NCBI RefSeq assembly: GCF_004342025.1
Contig: NZ_SLWN01000003.1
Span: forward strand, 248,001 to 312,000
DNA: 64,000 nucleotides
Source of the DNA: Kribbella steppae
GTDB lineage: Bacteria > Actinomycetota > Actinomycetes > Propionibacteriales > Kribbellaceae
Reading direction: 5' to 3'
Shown here: positions 43,141 through 51,253 of the stretch, piece after piece
Numbering within the stretch: the first letter of the stretch is position 1
Layout: each line of letters begins with the position of its first letter
Notes under the pieces: generated by a model
Seen by the model: only the letters and a program-made list of their open reading frames with translations
The model's database searches: none
What the model was told of the DNA's origin: nothing
Translations under genes and position numbers: made by a program

Positions 43141-44505
43141 ATGACCACTACGAACCCAGGGCTCTCCCGCCGCCGGTTCCTTGCCCTCTCGGGCACCGCC
43201 GTCGGGGGTGCCCTAGCGGTCGGCTGTTCGCCCGCGTCCTCGACCAACACACCGGCCGCCGGGTCGAGCACGGGCTCGGCCGCCAAGGGGACCGTGACCG
43301 TGATGTCCCAGTCGGGTGAGTTCGGCCCGAAGGAGGCCAAGGCGGCCTCACAGGCGCTCGGTGTCACCGTGAAGACGGTCGAGTACGACCTGACCAAGCT
43401 GACCGCGATGCTTGCCAGCGGCAACCCGCCGGACGTCGTCCGCGGCATGGGTGCGACCGAGACGCCGTACCTGGTCGCCCGGCAGGTGGCCGAGAACCTC
43501 GATCCGTACTTCGAGAAGAGCACGCTGATCAAGGCCGACGACATCGACCCGGTCAACGATGTCTGGCGGTACGACGGCGAGAAGCAGGGCAGCGGGCCGC
43601 GGTACGGGTTCGCGAAGGACTACTCGCAGGACTGCACCCTTTGGTACAACGGCGGGCTGTTCGACACCGCGAAGGTGACCCGCCCGAGTGCGACCACGCC
43701 GCTGCTGCTCGACGAACTGCTCGAAGAGGGCAAGAAGCTGACGAAGCGGCAGGGCGCCAAGGTCAGTGTCTACGGCCTCAACCCGAACGGGCTGGGCCTG
43801 TTCACCCAGCTGACCTGGCTGACCGACCTGGCCGGCGGGAAGCTGACGGCCGACGATCTCGCGTCGGTCGACTTCAGCAGCCCGGAAGCACAGCGGGCAT
43901 TGACCTGGTACCTGGAGTACGCGAAGGCCGGCATCGGTCCAACGGTTCTCAACCCCGACCCGAACGGCTGGGACGGTCCGACCTTCCAGGCCGGCCGGAT
44001 GGCCGCCACACTCAGCGGCTACTGGCTCGGCGGATTGTTCTCCGGTGACGCCAAGTCCGCCAAGGTCGCGGGCTTCGCGCCGGCACCGCAGTTCGACACC
44101 GGCCGGCGGGTCAGCCCGTGCTTCGGCGCCACCGGGCTGTGGATTCCGAAGGCCAGCAAGAACAAGGACGCGGCCTTCGCGGTGCTGGAGTGGTTCATGG
44201 CCGGCGACCCGGCCAAAGCGCGGGCGACCGGTGGCTGGGGCATCCCGCCGCTGAAGTCGCTGCAGAAGCTCATGCCGCAGAAGCTGCCGTTCCAGAAGCA
44301 GGCCTTCGCGGTGCAGCAGGAGGAGCAGAAGCACTTCTCGGTGATGTCCTTCACGCCGTACGTGCGGCTCGACGCGATCAACACCGTCATCGGCCGGGAG
44401 TTGCCCAAGGCAATCAAGGGGACAACGTCGGCCGGTCAGCTGGCCGACACGCTGAACTCACAGATCAACGCTCAGCTGGCGGATGGAAAGAAGCGGTTGC
44501 GGTGA
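43141..44505 (+). CDS. ABC sugar transporter substrate-binding lipoprotein 1
   Basis: A 454-residue family 1 (MalE-type) solute-binding protein. The N-terminus has a twin-arginine motif (SRRRFLALSG, residues 9-18) and a lipobox AVGC with C29, so it is probably exported folded and lipid-anchored. The mature part has the two-lobe pattern (TVTVMSQSGEFGPKEAKAA...). It overlaps the first permease gene by GTGA. Ligand unknown; the galactoside-type enzymes on either side suggest a galactose-containing oligosaccharide. Confidence 0.9.
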   Translation: MTTTNPGLSRRRFLALSGTAVGGALAVGCSPASSTNTPAAGSSTGSAAKGTVTVMSQSGEFGPKEAKAASQALGVTVKTVEYDLTKLTAMLASGNPPDVVRGMGATETPYLVARQVAENLDPYFEKSTLIKADDIDPVNDVWRYDGEKQGSGPRYGFAKDYSQDCTLWYNGGLFDTAKVTRPSATTPLLLDELLEEGKKLTKRQGAKVSVYGLNPNGLGLFTQLTWLTDLAGGKLTADDLASVDFSSPEAQRALTWYLEYAKAGIGPTVLNPDPNGWDGPTFQAGRMAATLSGYWLGGLFSGDAKSAKVAGFAPAPQFDTGRRVSPCFGATGLWIPKASKNKDAAFAVLEWFMAGDPAKARATGGWGIPPLKSLQKLMPQKLPFQKQAFAVQQEEQKHFSVMSFTPYVRLDAINTVIGRELPKAIKGTTSAGQLADTLNSQINAQLADGKKRLR

Positions 44506-45485
44506 GCTCCGCGCTGACCGACGTACGACGTCCCGCCGCGCCGGCCGCGGCGGAACGGGAGGATCGGGGCAGGAAGAAGCCGCCGAGCCTGCGCAAGGCA
44601 CGGACCTTCTACCTGTTCGTCGCGCCGTGGATCATCGGGTTCGTCACGCTGACCGTGTTCCCGCTGGGCTATGCGTTCTGGCTCAGCCTGACCGACTCCG
44701 ACGGCCTCTCGCCGCGCACGCACTTCGTGGGTTTCGCCAACTACATCGAGATCTTCCAGGACCCGCTGACGCTCAGCTCGCTGGCGAAGACCGGGGTGTT
44801 CACCCTGGTCACGGTGCCGCTGTCGATCTTCGCCGGGCTGCTGCTCGCGGTGATGCTGAATCAGCCGATCAAGGCGCGCGGGTTGTTCCGGGCGTTGATC
44901 TACCTGCCGGCGGTGGTCCCGCCGGTGGGTGCGGCGCTGACGTTCCGGTTGATCTTCGACCGCGACGCGGGTGCGGCGAACGGGATCCTGAGCAGCTTCG
45001 GTGCGGATCCGATCACCTGGCTGGTCGATCCGAACGCGCGCTATGTGCTGTACGGCCTGGTGATGTGGGGATGTGGCGGGGCGATGATCATCTCGCTCGC
45101 CGGGCTGCAGGACATTCCCCGTGAGTTGCAGGAAGCTGCTCAGGTGGACGGGGCGTCGTACTGGCAGTCCTTCGCCAGGATCACCATCCCGCTGCTGTCC
45201 CCGGTGATCCTCTTCCAGGTGATCACCGGGGTGATCGGCTCGCTGCAGTCGTTCGCACCGCTGTTGTTGTCCTCGGGTTCGCTCAGCGGTGCCGGGACGG
45301 TGCCACAGGGCAACTACATGTACATGATCCACGTGTTCGCGCAGTACTTCTCCGCGTCCCGCTTCGGCTACGCCTCGGCGATGCTGTGGATGCTGTTCGC
45401 GGTCATCCTGCTCGTGACGCTGGTGATCATCAAGGTGAGCGCCAAGACCGTCTTCTACACCGTCGAGCCGGAGGGGAAGCGATGA
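44502..45485 (+). CDS. ABC sugar transporter permease 1A (MalF-like)
   Basis: A 327-residue inner-membrane permease with six membrane segments after a basic cytoplasmic start (KKPPSLRKARTFYLFVAPWII), and the EAA loop ELQEAAQVDGASYWQSFARITIPLL that couples to the ATPase. The GTG at 44502 overlaps the binding-protein stop; the longer open frame is a shadow. It overlaps the next permease gene by ATGA. No ATPase gene is in the operon. Confidence 0.92.
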   Translation: MSSALTDVRRPAAPAAAEREDRGRKKPPSLRKARTFYLFVAPWIIGFVTLTVFPLGYAFWLSLTDSDGLSPRTHFVGFANYIEIFQDPLTLSSLAKTGVFTLVTVPLSIFAGLLLAVMLNQPIKARGLFRALIYLPAVVPPVGAALTFRLIFDRDAGAANGILSSFGADPITWLVDPNARYVLYGLVMWGCGGAMIISLAGLQDIPRELQEAAQVDGASYWQSFARITIPLLSPVILFQVITGVIGSLQSFAPLLLSSGSLSGAGTVPQGNYMYMIHVFAQYFSASRFGYASAMLWMLFAVILLVTLVIIKVSAKTVFYTVEPEGKR

Positions 45486-46303
45486 CCAGGTCCTACCGCT
45501 ATGCGCTCTACATCGTGCTGCTGGCCGTCGTACTGCTGATGCTCAGCCCGATCTACTGGCTGGTGCAGACCTCGCTGAAGTCGCCGGCCGAGATGGCGTC
45601 GTTCCCACCCACCTGGTGGCCGTCCGCACCGCGGCTCGCGAACTACTCCGAGGCGGTCACCAGCGTCAACTTCGTCGGCGCCCTGCAGAACTCGCTCACC
45701 ATCGCCTTCATCACCACCACCCTGACCACGCTCAGCTCGGCCTGGGTCGGGTTCGGGTTCGCCCGGCTGACCGCGCCGGGGAAGAAGCAACTGTTCGTCA
45801 TCCTGCTGTCCACGATGATGCTGCCCGGCATCGTCACGCTGGTGCCGACGTACCTGATCTTCGCCAAGCTGCACATGGTCAACACCTACTGGCCGTGGGT
45901 GGCCTGGGGGCTCGGCGGCAGTGCGTTCCTGATCTTCCTGTTCCGGCAGTTCTTCGCCGGTATCCCGAAGGAGATGGAGGAGGCCGCCATCATCGACGGC
46001 TGCGGGTACGTCGGGATCTTCTGGCGGATCTTCCTGCCGCAGTCGTGGCCGGTCATCGCGGCCAGCGTGATCCTCTCCTTCACCGGGGCGTGGGGCGACT
46101 TCGTCGGACCGGCCATGTTCCTCAGTCAGGACAGCACCACCTTGGCGGTGGCGATGGCGACCGGCTACGTCAACGACAAGGGCCTGCCGCTGAACAACCT
46201 GGTCGCGGCCGGAGCGGTCATGTACGTCCTGCCCGTGCTGGTGCTCTTCATGTTCATGCAACGCCGCTTCGTCAGCGGCTTCTCCACCTCCGGAATCAAG
46301 TGA
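45482..46303 (+). CDS. ABC sugar transporter permease 1B (MalG-like)
   Basis: A 273-residue permease, second half of the heterodimer, with six membrane segments and the EAA loop EMEEAAIIDGCGYVGIFWRI. It starts MTRSYRYALYIVLLAVVLLM at the ATG at 45482, overlapping the previous stop. The C-terminal cytoplasmic tail ends FVSGFSTSGIK, as usual in MalG-type proteins. The GH16 gene starts 28 nt later with its own ribosome site. Confidence 0.92.
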   Translation: MTRSYRYALYIVLLAVVLLMLSPIYWLVQTSLKSPAEMASFPPTWWPSAPRLANYSEAVTSVNFVGALQNSLTIAFITTTLTTLSSAWVGFGFARLTAPGKKQLFVILLSTMMLPGIVTLVPTYLIFAKLHMVNTYWPWVAWGLGGSAFLIFLFRQFFAGIPKEMEEAAIIDGCGYVGIFWRIFLPQSWPVIAASVILSFTGAWGDFVGPAMFLSQDSTTLAVAMATGYVNDKGLPLNNLVAAGAVMYVLPVLVLFMFMQRRFVSGFSTSGIK

Positions 46304-46331
46304 TCGTCAACCGACGCGAAGGAGTTCCGAA

Positions 46332-47207
46332 GTGACGAAACGATGGCGGGCCTTGTCACTGGGCGCCGTCGGCCTGATGCTCGCGACAGCGAGCCTTGCC
46401 AGCGCCGGCACTGCCACAGCGCAAGGGGAATCGACCACAGGTGTGACGGCTCCGACAGCCAACGCCACCTGCACGCAACCCACCTCCCAACCTGCCCGGG
46501 GGCTGCCGCTCGCGTGGCATGACGAGTTCAGCGGGCGGTCGCTCGACACCAGTCGGTGGAGCACGGTGATGGACTTCCCCGGTCGGGCGGGTGGTCACTA
46601 CCACAACACGTCGTACGGAAGCTATGCCGTCGACGAGAACGTCGTACTCTCACGCGGCCGGCTGCGGCTCATCGCCGACAACAAGCCCGTCGTCGGCACC
46701 GACCCGGCCGGGACCTACCAGTACACCGAGGGCTTCATCTCCTCGCACGACAAGTTCTTCCAGGCCTACGGCTACTGGGAGATCTGCGCGAAGTTCCCGA
46801 CCGGCAAGGGGTTGTGGCCCGCGTTCTGGCTGATCCCGCAGGACCGCAGCTGGCCGCCGGAGATCGATGTGGCGGAGTGGTTCGGCAGTATCGAGGGCAT
46901 GCACAGCGGACTTGCCTCTGGCAACTGGCCGGACGTCCGCTGGGACAGCAACTGGTCCTACGGCCTGACGCCGACGACCGGCTGGCACAAGTACGGCGTG
47001 CTCTGGTCACCCGGCCGCATCACCTTCTTCACCGACGGCGCTCCCACCTACACGGTCACCGGCGACCAGGTCCCCACCAAGCCGATGTACATCGTCCTCA
47101 ACAGCGGCACCTGGGCCAACCCCGACCGAGGCGGCCCACCCGACGCCACCACGCCCTTCCCCAACTCCTTCGACATCGACTACGTCCGCGTCTACCGCGC
47201 GAAATAG
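46332..47207 (+). CDS. Secreted GH16 endo-glycosidase
   Basis: A 291-residue exported beta-glycanase-like enzyme. Signal peptide about 1-31 (GTATAQGES), a short linker, then the beta-jelly-roll with the retaining catalytic motif E177-I-D-V-A-E182 (PPEIDVAEWFG). GH16 includes laminarinases, lichenases, agarases, carrageenases and galactan-active enzymes; the motif alone does not choose between them. The operon context with galactonate dehydratase and GH27 makes a galactan plausible. GTG start at 46332 with GAAGGA upstream. Last gene of the sugar operon. Confidence 0.88.
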   Translation: MTKRWRALSLGAVGLMLATASLASAGTATAQGESTTGVTAPTANATCTQPTSQPARGLPLAWHDEFSGRSLDTSRWSTVMDFPGRAGGHYHNTSYGSYAVDENVVLSRGRLRLIADNKPVVGTDPAGTYQYTEGFISSHDKFFQAYGYWEICAKFPTGKGLWPAFWLIPQDRSWPPEIDVAEWFGSIEGMHSGLASGNWPDVRWDSNWSYGLTPTTGWHKYGVLWSPGRITFFTDGAPTYTVTGDQVPTKPMYIVLNSGTWANPDRGGPPDATTPFPNSFDIDYVRVYRAK

Positions 47208-47293
47208 CCCTGTGGACAACGCCTGATCCGGGTCGGAACACCCATATCTTCCCTGGCGACAGGCAACGGGAAGGATGGTGTCAGACAAATATG

Positions 47294-47299
47294 TACTAT
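47294..47299 (+). promoter_or_regulatory. Candidate -10 element of the toxin-antitoxin operon
   Basis: TACTAT lies 9 nt before the ATG at 47309, in an AT-rich stretch that stands out from its surroundings. A nearby in-frame ATG at 47291 precedes it and is less likely to be the start. Confidence 0.4.
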
Positions 47300-47308
47300 G
47301 ATGCCGCC

Positions 47309-47581
47309 ATGGCTGAGGTTCCGATCCGGATGTTGAACCAGGAGACGGCCCGAGTGCTGGCTCGGGTGAAGCACGGCGAGGAGATCGAGATCACCGAGCG
47401 TGGCGTGGTTGTCGCGCGCCTGGTCCCGGCCGAACCGTCGCCAACGGCCTGGCTGCTCGCGACGGGAAGTCTGCGGCCGGCTCGGCTGACAAGGCCCTTC
47501 TCGCGTCCGAAAGGCGAGGTGCGGACGGACCACGAGGCTGGTGCGCTCCTGGAGCAGATGCGCGACGAGGAGCGCTACTGA
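47309..47581 (+). CDS. Type II antitoxin, Phd/YefM-like
   Basis: A 90-residue antitoxin starting MAEVPIRMLNQETARVLARV, with the N-terminal Phd/YefM DNA-binding pattern (RMLNQETARVLARVKHGEEIEITERGVVVARLVP) and a charged C-terminal tail for toxin binding. It overlaps the PIN-domain toxin gene by TGATG, the usual coupling in such pairs. It should repress its own promoter with the toxin. The upstream open frame to 46556 is the shadow of the GH16 gene. Confidence 0.85.
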   Translation: MAEVPIRMLNQETARVLARVKHGEEIEITERGVVVARLVPAEPSPTAWLLATGSLRPARLTRPFSRPKGEVRTDHEAGALLEQMRDEERY

Positions 47582-47982
47582 TGATCTACCTGGACACAGC
47601 TGCGCTGGTGAAGCTCGTCCGACGGGAGGCGGCGTCTGACGAGCTCGTCGACTGGCTCAACGAGCAGGTCGATCGGATCTTCGTCTCGTCCGCGCTGGTG
47701 GAGGTGGAGTTGCCTCGTGCTCTCCGGCGATCTGAGCCGGCTCTGCTCACCGCCGCTCCCGCCGTCCTGGCGCATATTTCCGTCTACGACGTTGACGAGA
47801 CGGTGCGGACCACCGCGGCGGCCTACCAGGATCCGTGGATCCGATCGCTCGACGCGATTCACCTCGCCACCGCGGATGCCGTGCTGGGTGACGATCTCAC
47901 CGCCTTCGTCACCTACGACCGGCGCATGTTGGCCCACGCCAAGGCGATCGGCCTCCCCACCGTCAGCCCCGGGATGAACTGA
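47581..47982 (+). CDS. VapC-like PIN-domain toxin
   Basis: A 133-residue PIN-domain ribonuclease. Conserved acidic residues are D5 (MIYLDTAALVKL), a glutamate near 41-43 (SALVEVELPRAL) and aspartates in LDAIHLATADA and VTYDRRM. VapC toxins cut tRNA or rRNA; the target is not predictable here. It is neutralised by the upstream antitoxin, with which it is translationally coupled. A hairpin follows the stop. Length and motifs are complete, so it is probably functional. Confidence 0.87.
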   Translation: MIYLDTAALVKLVRREAASDELVDWLNEQVDRIFVSSALVEVELPRALRRSEPALLTAAPAVLAHISVYDVDETVRTTAAAYQDPWIRSLDAIHLATADAVLGDDLTAFVTYDRRMLAHAKAIGLPTVSPGMN

Positions 47983-47996
47983 CCCAACAGTCACCG

Positions 47997-48032
47997 CGAC
48001 GGCCAAGCCGGCCGGGCATGGGCCGGCCGTCG
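47997..48032 (+). terminator. Hairpin after the toxin gene
   Basis: Stem CGACGGCC/GGCCGTCG (8 bp) enclosing a GC-rich loop, 15 nt after the toxin stop. No U-tract. The rest of the gap to 48159 shows nothing recognisable. Confidence 0.4.
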
Positions 48033-48159
48033 TCATCGGCCGGCAGCCGAGCGCCCAGGATCGGCTCGGTGCCGTCCTTCAGCTTCGTCCCGACCACTCA
48101 AGACCACCGTTGCCAAGGGCGCCCGGCCGGTGACAACTCCTTGCGTGTGGCAACAATGC

Positions 48160-49206
48160 TCAGCGGGGTGATGGGGTGAGGCGGGGTGCGTCGAAGAGGT
48201 CGCTGGGTTGGTGCTGCTTGTGGGTGCCTTGGCGGATGAGGTCCAAGGTTTCGTAGCCAGTGCGGCGTTGGGTGCTGCCGTCGTCGGTGGGGAAGGTGTG
48301 GTCGGCGTAGCAGTAGGCCATGGTGACGCGGACCGGGTAAGACTCGGTGCGGCCGTGCAGGGTGACGACGAAGGTGCGCTGGTCGGGTTGGCTGCAGCCT
48401 TTGCTCCACTCCGCCGGTGCGCCTGGCGGTGAGGTGGCGAGGAGCAGGGCCAGCTTGGCGGCGGGGCTGCCGTTCAGTACTGATCCGGCGACGAGGGTGT
48501 TCTCCCAGTACTCGCAGATGCTTGCCGACGCGATGCGGTCAGCCGGGTCCAGGCCGGTGCCGCGAGGGCCGGAGTCGGTGGGAGAGCAGCCGTAGTAGTC
48601 GGTCCCGGTGATCGGGCGGGCCGAGTCGAGGATGCGACGGCGGAGTGCGTCGTCCTGTGTCAGCACGCTGATCTTCACACCGGCGACGAGCCGCGTCTCT
48701 TCGGTCCATCCGGCGTCGTACTGCTTGACTCCCGGTGCCTGGACGTCGTTGAACCACAGGTACTGCAGTCGTCGGTCGGCCGGGAGTACGGCGTCCTCGC
48801 AGACATGGCTCGAGGGGCGGAGCCAACCGTTGAACCGCCCGACGACCGGGTTGCTCGAGGAGGAGCCGCCTGAGATCCCCGTACACGGCGCCGGGCCGGA
48901 GACGTACTGCGTCCAGTTGACCGGCACCTGGACCTGGACCGTCTTGTACGACTCCCACCGCCAGCCGGCGTCGGGTGCGGCCGGGCGAGCAACCTCGGGG
49001 TCGGTCCGCAGTTCGTTGGTGAGCGAGTGCGTCGCGGTGATCGCGGTCGCGACCACGGCACACGCCAGCACGGCGGCACCGATCGTGCGACCGGTCCGGC
49101 GACGCTGGAGACGTTGGTGGACCGCGGCCAGCAGGTCATCGTCCGAAGGCGCCTCCGTCGCGTGCTTCGACAAGCTCGTCACGATCAGCTTCTCGTGGGC
49201 GTCCAT
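48160..49206 (-). CDS. Single-pass membrane protein coupled to a SigE-family sigma factor
   Basis: A 348-residue protein of unknown function. Cytoplasmic N-terminus (about 1-38), one membrane segment about 41-60, then a large extracellular domain with several cysteines (for example PCTGISGG, HVCEDAV, YGCSPT, SICEYW, MAYCYAD). Its ATG overlaps the sigma-factor stop (TGATG), the arrangement often seen for anti-sigma factors, but no zinc-binding HxxxCxxC motif is visible. The frame is open upstream to 49386 only as a shadow. It may be an unusual sensor or anti-sigma factor; that is inference. Confidence 0.8.
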   Translation of the reverse strand: MDAHEKLIVTSLSKHATEAPSDDDLLAAVHQRLQRRRTGRTIGAAVLACAVVATAITATHSLTNELRTDPEVARPAAPDAGWRWESYKTVQVQVPVNWTQYVSGPAPCTGISGGSSSSNPVVGRFNGWLRPSSHVCEDAVLPADRRLQYLWFNDVQAPGVKQYDAGWTEETRLVAGVKISVLTQDDALRRRILDSARPITGTDYYGCSPTDSGPRGTGLDPADRIASASICEYWENTLVAGSVLNGSPAAKLALLLATSPPGAPAEWSKGCSQPDQRTFVVTLHGRTESYPVRVTMAYCYADHTFPTDDGSTQRRTGYETLDLIRQGTHKQHQPSDLFDAPRLTPSPR

Positions 49207-49703
49207 CAGTGGTTGACCTCCTCGGCGGTGATGAGAGTGGTGCGCAGACTGGCCAGCGCACGGTGGATCTGCGACCGGACGGTCGCGGGACTGCACTCGA
49301 GGATCTCGGCGATCTCCGCATCGGGCAGGTCTTCGTAGTACCGCAGTACGACGGCCGCCCGCTGCTTGGCCGGCAACGTCGCGCACAACGCCCAGACCGC
49401 GTCCTGCTCCGCTTGAGCGACCGCATGATCCGGGCTCGGCGAGTGCACGTACGGGTCCGCGGTTGGACTCTCCCGGCGGAAGAACCGCCGCCAGCGTGAG
49501 ATGTCCGCGTTGACGATCGACCGCCGTACGTAGGACTCGGGATCGCCGTCGCGGCAGATCCGGGACCAGCGTGAGTACGCCGCCACCAACGCGTCCTGCA
49601 CGGCTTCCTCGGCGCGGCTGTGGTCACGCGTGATCAGGTACGCGAACCGCAACAACGCCGCACCACGCTGCCCCACCCACACATCGAACTCCGGCCGCTC
49701 CAT
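49206..49703 (-). CDS. SigE-family ECF-type RNA polymerase sigma factor
   Basis: A 165-residue sigma factor of the actinobacterial SigE family. It has region 2 (LLRFAYLITRDHSRAEEAVQD, YVRRSIVNADISRWRR) and region 4 (LPAKQRAAVVLRYYEDLPDAEIA, CSPATVRSQIHRALASLR). The ATG at 49703 is preferred because GGAGG ends 5 nt upstream; a GTG at 49709 is the longer option. It is coupled to the membrane protein gene downstream, which may regulate it. Target promoters unknown. Confidence 0.88.
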   Translation of the reverse strand: MERPEFDVWVGQRGAALLRFAYLITRDHSRAEEAVQDALVAAYSRWSRICRDGDPESYVRRSIVNADISRWRRFFRRESPTADPYVHSPSPDHAVAQAEQDAVWALCATLPAKQRAAVVLRYYEDLPDAEIAEILECSPATVRSQIHRALASLRTTLITAEEVNH

Positions 49704-49879
49704 CGGCACCTCCCACCCCTAACCACGCCGTGAACAGGCCGAACGTTGCAAGCCCCCCGCCACCGCCGCACCCCGCCCCGGCTGCACCCACCGGCCGCAC
49801 CCCGCCCCGGCTGCACCCGCCATCGGTCGCGCCCCGCCGCTCCAGGCCGGCGGCTGTCGCCCGCGGTGGGCCGCTGGGG

Positions 49880-51106
49880 CTACTCCGCTTCGGGGATGGC
49901 GGGGGTGGGGAGAGCGAGTTTCTCGTCGGGTTTGGCGCTGAGGACGTCGTCGACGTACGAGCGGGCGGCCTCCATCATGTCGACCTCGTGGCCGGCCTGC
50001 TCGGACAGGAACCAGCGGTGCTCGAGGACCTCGTGGAAGACCTCGGCCGGCTCCAGCTTGCGCTTCAGATCGCGCGGGACCGCGCGGACCACCGGCTCGA
50101 AGATCTCGGTCAGCCACTGGTGCGCGACGATCTCCTCGTCCTCGTTCTGCTGGTCGGTGGCGGCGGCGAACGAGTCGAGGTCGTTCAGCAGCCGACGGGC
50201 CTGGTTCTCCTCGACGTCCAGGCCGGTCAGTCGGAGCAGCCGGCGCGAGTGGTGCCCGGCGTCCACGACCTTCGGCTGGATCCGGACCTGGCTGCCGTCC
50301 CAGTCGGTGATGATGTCGATCTCGGCGACGTCGAAGCCGAGCTCGTTCAGCCGCCGGATCCGCGAGTCCAGCCGGTGCATCTCGTCGGTGGCGAACTCCT
50401 CCGGCGCGGTCAGCTCGGCCCAGAGTGCGTCGTACCGGTCGGTGATGGACTGCACCGTCTCCTGCGGGTCGATGTCCGGGTCGAGCAGGCCGCCCTCCTG
50501 CAGGTCGAGCAGCTCGCCGAACAGGTTGATCTCCGCGGTGTAGAGATCGTGCGCGCGCTGCCCGTCGGAGATGTCCTGGTGCAGTTCACCGGTCTCGGCG
50601 TCCACCAGGTACGCCGCGAAGGCCCCGGCGTCTCGTCGGAACAAGGTGTTGGACAGCGAGCAGTCGCCCCAGAAGAAGCCGAGCAGGTGCAGCCGGACGA
50701 TCAGCGCGACCAGCGCGTCGATCAGCCGGTTCACGGTGTCGGGGCGCAGCGTGCTGGAGAACAGTGCGCGGTAGGGGAGCGAGAACTGCAGGTGCCGGGT
50801 GATCAGGATCGAGTCGATCGGCTCGCCGTTGCGGTCGAGGCGGTCGGTGATCACGCCGACGGGTTCGACCGAGGGCGATTCCAGGCGTTCCAGGTCCCGC
50901 AGGAGCCGGTACTCGTGCATGGCGAGGTGCTCGAGCACCTCTTTGATCGCGTACACGGTGCCGTTGACCCGGACGAACCGGACCACGTGCCGCGAGATAC
51001 CGCGCGGCAGCGCGACCAACTGGTCCTCGGGCCAGTCCTCCAGCGGGACATCCCACGGAAGCGACAGCAGACCGGTGTCGGGGCGGGTGGCGACGAATCG
51101 GGGCAC
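49880..51106 (-). CDS. DUF4032-domain protein (kinase-like fold)
   Basis: A 408-residue cytoplasmic protein of the DUF4032 family, common in actinobacteria. The N-terminal half resembles protein-kinase-like phosphotransferases: IKEVLEHLAMHEYRLLRDLER (Lys/Glu region), and LLGFFWGDCSLSNTLFRRDAG with the D-C-S-L-S-N catalytic loop and later YLVDAETGE. The C-terminal half is the DUF4032 part. Substrate unknown. The GTG at 51106 is chosen at the start of family homology (PRFVATRPDTGLLSLPWD); the frame upstream to 52258 is the shadow of the lacI gene. Confidence 0.82.
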   Translation of the reverse strand: MPRFVATRPDTGLLSLPWDVPLEDWPEDQLVALPRGISRHVVRFVRVNGTVYAIKEVLEHLAMHEYRLLRDLERLESPSVEPVGVITDRLDRNGEPIDSILITRHLQFSLPYRALFSSTLRPDTVNRLIDALVALIVRLHLLGFFWGDCSLSNTLFRRDAGAFAAYLVDAETGELHQDISDGQRAHDLYTAEINLFGELLDLQEGGLLDPDIDPQETVQSITDRYDALWAELTAPEEFATDEMHRLDSRIRRLNELGFDVAEIDIITDWDGSQVRIQPKVVDAGHHSRRLLRLTGLDVEENQARRLLNDLDSFAAATDQQNEDEEIVAHQWLTEIFEPVVRAVPRDLKRKLEPAEVFHEVLEHRWFLSEQAGHEVDMMEAARSYVDDVLSAKPDEKLALPTPAIPEAE

Positions 51107-51240
51107 GGCCCCCAGTCTGTCAGCTTCTGCCCGGAATCCTGACCCTTCAGCCACGTCGTGGTACGTCGGCCGGCCGTACCGACGGACTGCGGTCTGCACC
51201 GATGAACGCAAGTGGTTGCAAGAATTTGCGCTATCGGGCG

Positions 51241-51246
51241 TAGAGT
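51241..51246 (+). promoter_or_regulatory. -10 element of the LacI gene (leaderless)
   Basis: TAGAGT lies 7 nt before the ATG at 51254, with TTGCAA (51216-51221) as a possible -35 at 19-bp spacing. Two TTTGCG motifs and the dyad TGCAAGAATTTGCG nearby may be autoregulatory sites. Confidence 0.45.
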
Positions 51247-51253
51247 TTGCGTC

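Noticed and set aside
47291..47308. Upstream ATG at 47291 as antitoxin start
   Set aside because: It lies before the likely -10 box TACTAT, and Phd-family homology begins at MAEVPIRML, ATG 47309.
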